Both the position numbers and the translations under genes were made by a program. Shown piece after piece: positions 57,948 to 64,000 of a DNA stretch of 64,000 nucleotides. The notes under the pieces were generated by a model, which saw nothing but the letters and a program-made list of their open reading frames with translations, did not search any database and was not told where the DNA came from. Position 1 is the first letter of the stretch; each line of letters opens with the position of its first letter. Origin of the DNA: Coleophoma eucalyptorum (taxonomy: Eukaryota > Ascomycota > Leotiomycetes > Helotiales > Dermateaceae); contig JALRME010000032.1 of assembly GCA_026120035.1 (NCBI GenBank), forward strand, positions 434,001 through 498,000. Reading direction: 5' to 3'.

Positions 57948-60638
57948 CTATTTACCCGCCTGCTCAAGCTCTTCCGAGTATGGAGGAGGGCTAAGCACAC
58001 CTTGCTCAGTCCAAACGGGTGCCAATTCACGCTCAATCTCCTCCGTCCGAGCCTTCCATTGCTCGACTTTCGACAACCGCTCGCGAAGCTCTGTCAATTC
58101 TCGCTCGACTCCCATCTTTTCCTTTTCTGTGCCAATTCGCTCATATTCCCAGCCGTTTCCATCGTCGCCTAGACCTAGGGTAAGGTTGAAGGTATGGTAT
58201 CGTTTCAGTGATGCTCGCGTCGAGATAGTGATGAGGGTGATGCCTTTCTCCTTTGCTCGCTCATACAGGAGGCCCTCGACATCGCTGGAAACGGCACTTG
58301 TGCCCTCGTCAATGAAGGCATACCTAGGCTCATGGTACAATAGTCGAGCGATAGCCATTCGTTGCTTCTCCCCACCACTCAGAACGTCTTTCCACTCTTT
58401 GCGAGTGTCCCAGCCGCCTTCACGATCAGGAAGATACCCAAGTCTTGCTTCTTCCAGAATACGCTTAAGTTCGATATCCCGGCGACCTTGATCGCGCATT
58501 TCCATCTCCCCGTCTGGATAAATGACTTGGTCTCGGAGAGTGCCCACACTGAGATAGGGTCTCTGGGGAAGGAACATGATTCCATCCGTACCTATACTTC
58601 GTGGACGGCTTACAAGTCCACGGTAAACAGGCCATAAGCCTGCCACGATACGAGCTACAGCACTCTTTCCCACACCATTGGCTCCGGATATCTGTTGTAC
58701 CCCCGTTAGTACCGAAATAGTTGCTCCATTGCGTGAATACTCACTAGTAAATGCTCCCCCGAATGCACAATCACCGAAAGAGAATCTATCAAATCTTCCC
58801 CACCATGAGGGAAAACTGACGGCGCAACCACTGGCACATTCTCTAAGCGAACACCATCAAAGCCTTTCTGGATCGTTCCTTGCACATCTGAGAGGGAGAA
58901 GAGCTCGGCATGCGTTCCGCGTGGTGGAAAATATGCATTTGCATGCACTCGGTGCAGAGTCGAGATTAGCGTATAAACCCGACTTGTATAGCCTGCAAGT
59001 TCTGATAAATCCTTGATTGAATACATCATCCTCCCACCAGCATCAGCCAACGATAACATGAGCCTCTTATTGGTGCTTTTAAAATCAGTACTTTGATCCT
59101 TCAGGATTGAATTGAATAGTGACTCACATGAACTCCTTCATACGACCCCTTTCCTTTCCTCCACTTGTTGATGTCTCGATCATTTCTTGTCGACCACCCA
59201 AGCCACCCCATGCAGGCAAAAAGACGGGTAGTGAGCTCAAAAGGTATCCGTAAGCACTCCAGCTATACTTGAGAACAAAATCTTCAAGTATGTTATAACG
59301 AATTTTGAGGGTGTAGATACCCTCCATCCATTTCTTTAGGCTCTTAAACTCCTTGTCTAAGAAATTCTTCTCCATATTTGACCCCCCATAAAATGCAACC
59401 TCTTCAGCATTCGCAATCAAGCGAGCATGCAATCCTCTGAAGTCACCTTCCTTTCTCCCTTCCACCGCCTTAAGCTTCCCAAAGGGCGGAGAAAGCCTTC
59501 GGAGTATCGTAGCGGTCAAAAAGTAGTTACTCAGCAGGCCAGTCAACGCTAGTGGCCCCAAAGATCGATACAGCTGGTAATTGAACACGCAGAGATCTAC
59601 GAACGGCTTTCCGAGAGACGAATACAAACTTGCTGCAGATGCACAAAATAGCGTCAGATCCTGGGTGATGAACTGGTCTGCACCCTGTCCAATGCCACCA
59701 TCCAGATTTGATAGCTTGTAATAGTTGAGATTGTCATTCAGGTATAGGTCGTGAATGTAGCGCGTGAGTCTAGTTCGGAATGCGATGGACACTTTGGATT
59801 GAAGGAATTTTATCATTGCATTCGTGTAAGAGGCGAAGCCACCAATCCCACACCACTGGTCGAGAGTTAGCAGGAGATTTAAAATGCAAAATTACAGAAT
59901 CTATTCAAGAACTGTTGTTTGCCTACCTTGATTATTCCCCACATGAAAGACCTTCCATTTCCAGCGACAAGATCACGGACAATTTCGCCATCCAGCCTGG
60001 CAACCACCAACGATAAGTACGTGCGGAGCATAAGGAACACCCCATGACTGAGCAGGAGTCCTGTTTCTTTGCTTCGCCATCGTGGTATCATTATACTTAA
60101 TAAACTCAAAAATTGATGCAAGAATGCCAAATTCAGCCCAGGCTTAGTTTGCGGAGGAGGTATCTGAGGTGTCGTTTGCCCGTCGGTCAAGCCTGAAGCG
60201 CGTGGGGGGTTCAGAAAGAGCCGACGATGGGCATCGAATGTTGTTGGCTTTGTAGGATGAATGGTGACTTTGGAAGTAGAATCTCCGTAAGGAACAAAAA
60301 TAACTCGAGAGCCTGCGTAATATCATCATTAGCACAGCTTTCCTGGAGTCTCATGGACTGAACAGGCCAAAAAGGCGGAAGGATGCTATACCATCTTTAA
60401 GCCGTAACCCCGAATTTCTTCGCAATAAGCGTTTTCCTTGCTCTTTTTCTGCTTTCTTTTTCAGCCACCACCTCCTACTTCCAGTCCCAGCAACTATTAT
60501 GGTAAGAGCGAGGATTAGAGTGCCAACAAGTCTGGTCGCTCTCGTAGTCCCTTTGATTCGAGAGCGCACAAGATTGATATAGCGGTAGTAGAGAGCTGCT
60601 ACAGGATCCTGGTGCTGGAGGGTAGATTGGACAGCCAT
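57948..60638 (-). CDS. Peroxisomal ABC half-transporter, ABCD/ALD family (Pxa type)
   Basis: Five exons (60392-60638, 59927-60312, 59128-59855, 58745-59075, 57948-58691) give 811 aa. The ABCD transmembrane region has LLSHGVFLMLRTYLSLVVAR and LDGGIGQGADQFITQD. The EAA-like segment RLIANAEEVAFYGGSNMEK follows, and further on are LMLSLADAGGRMMYSIKDL and the nucleotide-binding domain. Walker A is SGANGVGKS (residue about 567), the signature LSGGEKQR and Walker B YAFIDEGTSA. Yeast Pxa1/Pxa2 heterodimers import long-chain acyl-CoAs into peroxisomes; I cannot say which of the two this is. The C-terminus extends into a coiled-coil tail (ELTELRERLSKVEQWKAR). All five exon phases fit. Confidence 0.93.
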
Positions 60639-62118
60639 GATGAACCTGTGATTCTCGTAGTCTCGCAGAGGGATAATCGTTTAGTGTTTCCCAAATTCTA
60701 GGTAGGCCGTCTGGAGACACTTTCTTGTGAGCTTCATGTCCGGAGACGGATGAGACAGTCGATGATGTGTTGGATGGCGTCAGAGTAATCGAAATGGCCA
60801 GGACACGGCCTTTACTCCATCACCATTATGGTCAGGGACGAGATAGGGTAGGGTAGTTCACCTAGATTTCTGGAGTCGGTGATGTTGAGTACATTGATTG
60901 ATGGCGCAAGCTCCTTCTTCCCCGGAAACGGGAAGTCTGGAGCAAGGCAAAGTGCAAGGGCACATCGCATGGCCTAACATGTGAATCGAGCTTGATAGCC
61001 GAGGTGCTCGTCTCCACCACCTCGCATCGCCTTCAAGTTTGCATGCGACAAAACCGGTCAACATTATCATGATGACATACGTTGCTGCTCCATGGGCCCA
61101 CGTGTGGGGAGACCTGCTTGTTTGGCCGTACTTGCACCATAAAATGAAATAAAGCAACTCCCATTCAGTTCCAGAATACTGACAAGCCTATCCGGTATAA
61201 GCAATGTGGATGCTCGGACCGACCCAATACCTGTGCATATATAACCGCCGCGCCCCTGACGGCAAGATTTATGATTTTATGGGGAAAGCAATTTGATCAT
61301 GCAACTTGCCCGTCTCTCACTTCTACCGTTGAAAGAGTACATGCCCGTGCTGTGGATTATTATTGTATATGACGAAGAACTGCATAGGTAGGAAAGAAAA
61401 GGTGCCTATCCAGTCAGGGTTTCATAGCTATCAACTCAAGTATCTTACTACTTCTACTGCTGCAGTTTGTAAATTGCGCCATCGATTGGCTAGAAGTGAA
61501 GTGGAATGGCCTGTCCTTCTACAGATTAACCGCTTGCTCAGGACTTTGTTCTCCCTCGTCCAGGGCACTGGCAAGTACTACTGCAGTCGTTTTAGTCTTT
61601 CTCAGCTGCTGGGCGGCTTTGTGTATGGTTCGTTTTCATCTAGGCGCCCTGGTAATCCATGCTCAGGAGGTCGAACTCCATATTCATGTTTTGCTACAGA
61701 TGTTTGGCTTGAGGCTGCTCCCGCAAGTAAGTCTGAGCTGGCTTCGTTCCGTGCTCCCCATTCTTCAGTAATATTTGCCACATCATCTATTGGGTTACCG
61801 CCCATTAACCAGCTTCCTCGTCTGGCGCTCGCTGGTACTCTAACAATTCCTCTCTACCTGGTTCGTACCTTTAGTCTCGTGTTCCCATATTCTGCTGCCT
61901 ACTGCCGACCTCATTGTAGCATTCTTGTTTGGGCTGACTTAGACTTGACTTGACTTTGACGTGGCTTGACTACGGCACCCATCTTCTGTTCTGGTTACTG
62001 TAGTTCTACTTCCTACCCCTTCCCTCTCTGCCCGCCTCCCAACACCATCACCATTACCACCACCACAATCAAACATACCTATCGTGATTCTGATCATCTT
62101 ATGCCTCGGTCTGAATAT

Positions 62119-62150
62119 TGATCTGATCTGATCTTATTTGATCCTGATTT
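62119..62150. repeat. Short tandem TGATC-like repeat
   Basis: Three perfect TGATC units are followed by two imperfect ones in the presumed PSR1 leader. It is a simple low-copy repeat; no function is implied. Confidence 0.5.
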
Positions 62151-62270
62151 TTGACTTGTGCCCACCAATTTTACATAAGCTCCTGCTCACATACACCAGC
62201 TATTGGCTTCTCACCTAATTTCGCTTGTTCCCTACCTGGTTTAGTTTGCTTTCCGACCTTGGCTCTCGCG

Positions 62271-62290
62271 CTCTCCTCTCTCTCTCTCTC
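62271..62290. repeat. TC dinucleotide microsatellite
   Basis: A pyrimidine run of mostly TC units lies in the spacer before PSR1. Such tracts are common in strong fungal promoters or leaders. Confidence 0.6.
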
Positions 62291-62636
62291 GCATCAAGAG
62301 CGACCAGGAGCAGCTGCGATAGAGGTTCGCTCTCATTACAACCTCATTACCTTCGTCTCAAGGTGCAGCTGGAGGAACGGTGTTTACATCATCCTCACTA
62401 TTGACCTTCCGGCCTCTTTGGTTGGTAGAGTCTTTGTCGCCTGTTACTCGTCTCGAACGACCAGCCATCTCCCATTTCGCGCGCCAGACACGACTCCTGA
62501 TCGATCAGGCCTTCATTTGATTCATTGAAGTGAACCATCTTCAATCGCGTCAATAGTAGGTTGTGTCGTGGAAGCTACTTCAGTCAATTCGTCAGCCATC
62601 TACCCGAAGGGCTCTGAAGAATCTGTATTGCCCTCT

Positions 62637-64000
62637 ATGAGTAATGAGATTGTTCAACCGACGGAGCAAGACCTTAAACGCTCGACTTCGTTGGAGCAAC
62701 CAAAAGCATTAAAGCCTCCTGCAATAGATACTTCAGCTTGTGCGTATTCAAAGATTCTCTCAATTGCGCTTGTCCCTCTTTCTGCCTCAATTTCTTACCT
62801 CGACCTATCAGCTGATGTCACATTGCAGCCACAGATCACAACGAGCCCCCAAGTTCGTCGACAAAGGCTCCTTCGACCGCTCCATATACTGCCGGTACTG
62901 AAGACTCGGAGACCCCAGTATTATCGGGCCGACAAGACGAGAACGATCTGCATCTAGCTGATGAGGTTCCAGAAGTACCAAAGAGGAACCACAGCCTGCT
63001 TCACGTACCATCAAGATCATCTTCGCAAAAGATACAACCGTCTCCTACAACGACAGGGTTGAGTGGTGCCACAGCCAGTGATCCACGAGACAGCATCGGA
63101 GGCAGGTCTAAGGAGTCTAAGGGGAGCATATTAGGGAAAAGACGGAATGATAGTGCAAGCAGCAGCAGAATGTCGATAACACCTACAGATCCTACTACCG
63201 ATTCTACTGTCCACTCAAGATCTGTGGCTCCCCAAAGTGCCATGGCGCAGAAGCCCAAGAAGAAAGGGTTCCTTTCTTTTCTCAGTTGCTGTGGCGTCCC
63301 AGATCACGCCAATGCTCTGGACGAAACAGTTTTACCTGCCAACAAAGTGACAAAGATTCCTGGTCGCCCAACAACAGCGAGCAGGCCAGAATCCAAGTCG
63401 ATTGAACACCACAACAATGGTCCTACCGAGGTGCAGACAGAGAAGGATACATTTAGAGATGACTCTGAAAAGGATCCAAAAGTCGCAAAGGCTGAAGATG
63501 TGCAATCTCCCGCAAATGGGAGCGCTGCACGTTTATCGACTGAAGTTCGTGATCAATCTCTACCAGAAACACCCAAGCAGCACGAGCCAGTAGCTATTCC
63601 TAGCTACAATACCTTGCCTGTTGTAGCTACAGCCTCTGCCAACTCGGCCGAAGCTCAGACGGACAGCCCTCCTACAGATGTGCCACAGAAAGATGGCGAC
63701 GGAGATGTAGAGATGCATGACTCTGTACCTTTGGAGACAGAAAAGGAAGAATCGACTGCTCCATCCACCACCAATATGCCGATCGTGCCTACAGCACCTA
63801 CATCTTCGAACAGCTCAAGTGATGAGGTTGTAGCGCCTGATGAAGCTGAGTCGAAGCAACAGTGGCTTCTACCACCGATTACACCCAGATTCCAAGGCAA
63901 GAAGTGTTTAGTCCTTGATCTAGATGAAACTCTGGTGCACAGTAGTTTTAAGGTATTTTGCACATTGAATAACAAGACGTATTCTTCATTCTAACCGTCA
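62637..64000 (+). CDS. PSR1: FCP1/SCP-type phosphatase, Psr1-like (5' part)
   Basis: Exons 62637-62739 and 62829-63952 are present; the next intron (donor GTATTT at 63953) runs to the window edge. A long disordered N-terminal region (about 375 residues) is rich in Ser, Pro, Thr and acidic residues. It has a short basic/cysteine patch KKKGFLSFLSCCG (about residue 170) that could be palmitoylated. The HAD phosphatase then begins: KKCLVLDLDETLVHSSFK, with the catalytic DLDET. Yeast Psr1/Psr2 are plasma-membrane phosphatases in the sodium and general stress response. The start is the first in-frame ATG (62637); the frame is open further upstream without ATG, so an earlier spliced start is possible. 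Confidence 0.85.

Larger units (their letters stand above)
60639..62636. promoter_or_regulatory. Divergent spacer, ABCD transporter / PSR1
   Basis: These 2.0 kb are shared by two divergent genes. Open frames up to 196 codons (61363-61953) lack any family feature and look like leader sequence. The right half is pyrimidine-rich and carries GACTT repeats (about 61930-61975), TGATC repeats (62119-62150) and a TC dinucleotide run (62271-62290), suggesting a long PSR1 5' leader. Confidence 0.4.

Noticed and set aside
61363..61953. 196-codon plus-strand frame before PSR1
   Set aside because: It has no recognisable domain, no splice continuation and no conserved motif; it is probably leader or intergenic sequence.

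Overview
The window is nuclear DNA of a filamentous ascomycete (Pezizomycotina). Three things show this: many short introns (mostly 46-60 nt, with CTRAC-like branch sites), a white-collar-2 photoreceptor subunit, and fungal forms of Pfa4, Csn12, Tim10, Ola1 and Rmd5. The overall flavour suggests Leotiomycetes, but that is an inference. I rebuilt exon structures by hand from splice signals and protein-family conservation. For each complete spliced gene the summed exon length is a multiple of three. I saw no transposon, rRNA, CRISPR array, virus or convincing tRNA.

Layout. 0-9 kb: the 3' end of a Dsk2-type ubiquitin receptor, the palmitoyltransferase pfa4 (-), a 14-TM MFS drug transporter, a Gly/Tyr-rich 'beta-flanking' protein and a vacuolar CDF zinc transporter. 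9-18 kb: OLA1 (-), a DUF202 membrane protein (-), a 1.4 kb gap, then an intracellular GH3 beta-glucosidase with a PA14 insert. 18-24 kb: RAD50 (-) and wc-2 (+) on one 246-bp divergent promoter. 24-31 kb: a 579-aa orphan (-), a RidA-like protein (-), a peroxisomal enoyl-CoA hydratase-like protein and a UPF0658 Golgi membrane protein (-). 31-45 kb: a PP4R2-type phosphatase regulator, RMD5/GID2 (-), an STB6-like protein, TIM10 (-), mitochondrial lysyl-tRNA synthetase, a 2.4 kb gene-poor gap and ribosomal protein eL20 (-). 45-54.7 kb: CSN12, a BTB protein (-), a BEM46-like alpha/beta hydrolase (-), SDS22 and xylose reductase (-). 55.9-64 kb: a single-pass membrane protein of unknown role (-), a peroxisomal ABCD transporter (-) and the 5' part of an FCP1/PSR1-type phosphatase.

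Functional themes. This is mostly housekeeping sequence rather than a gene cluster. Two genes touch peroxisomal fatty-acid metabolism: the ABCD importer and the hydratase-like protein ending in AKL. Three are phosphatase-related (PP4R2, SDS22, PSR1), and three act in the ubiquitin or signalosome system (Dsk2, Rmd5, Csn12). I see no evidence that these are co-regulated.

The most unusual points are at the level of gene structure. The RAD50 start codon seems to be split across introns around a 2-nt exon. The MFS gene needs a GC-AG intron, with a competing GT donor upstream. The UPF0658 gene has no ordinary ATG for its N-terminus. Perfect inverted repeats sit in the MFS and RAD50/wc-2 promoters.
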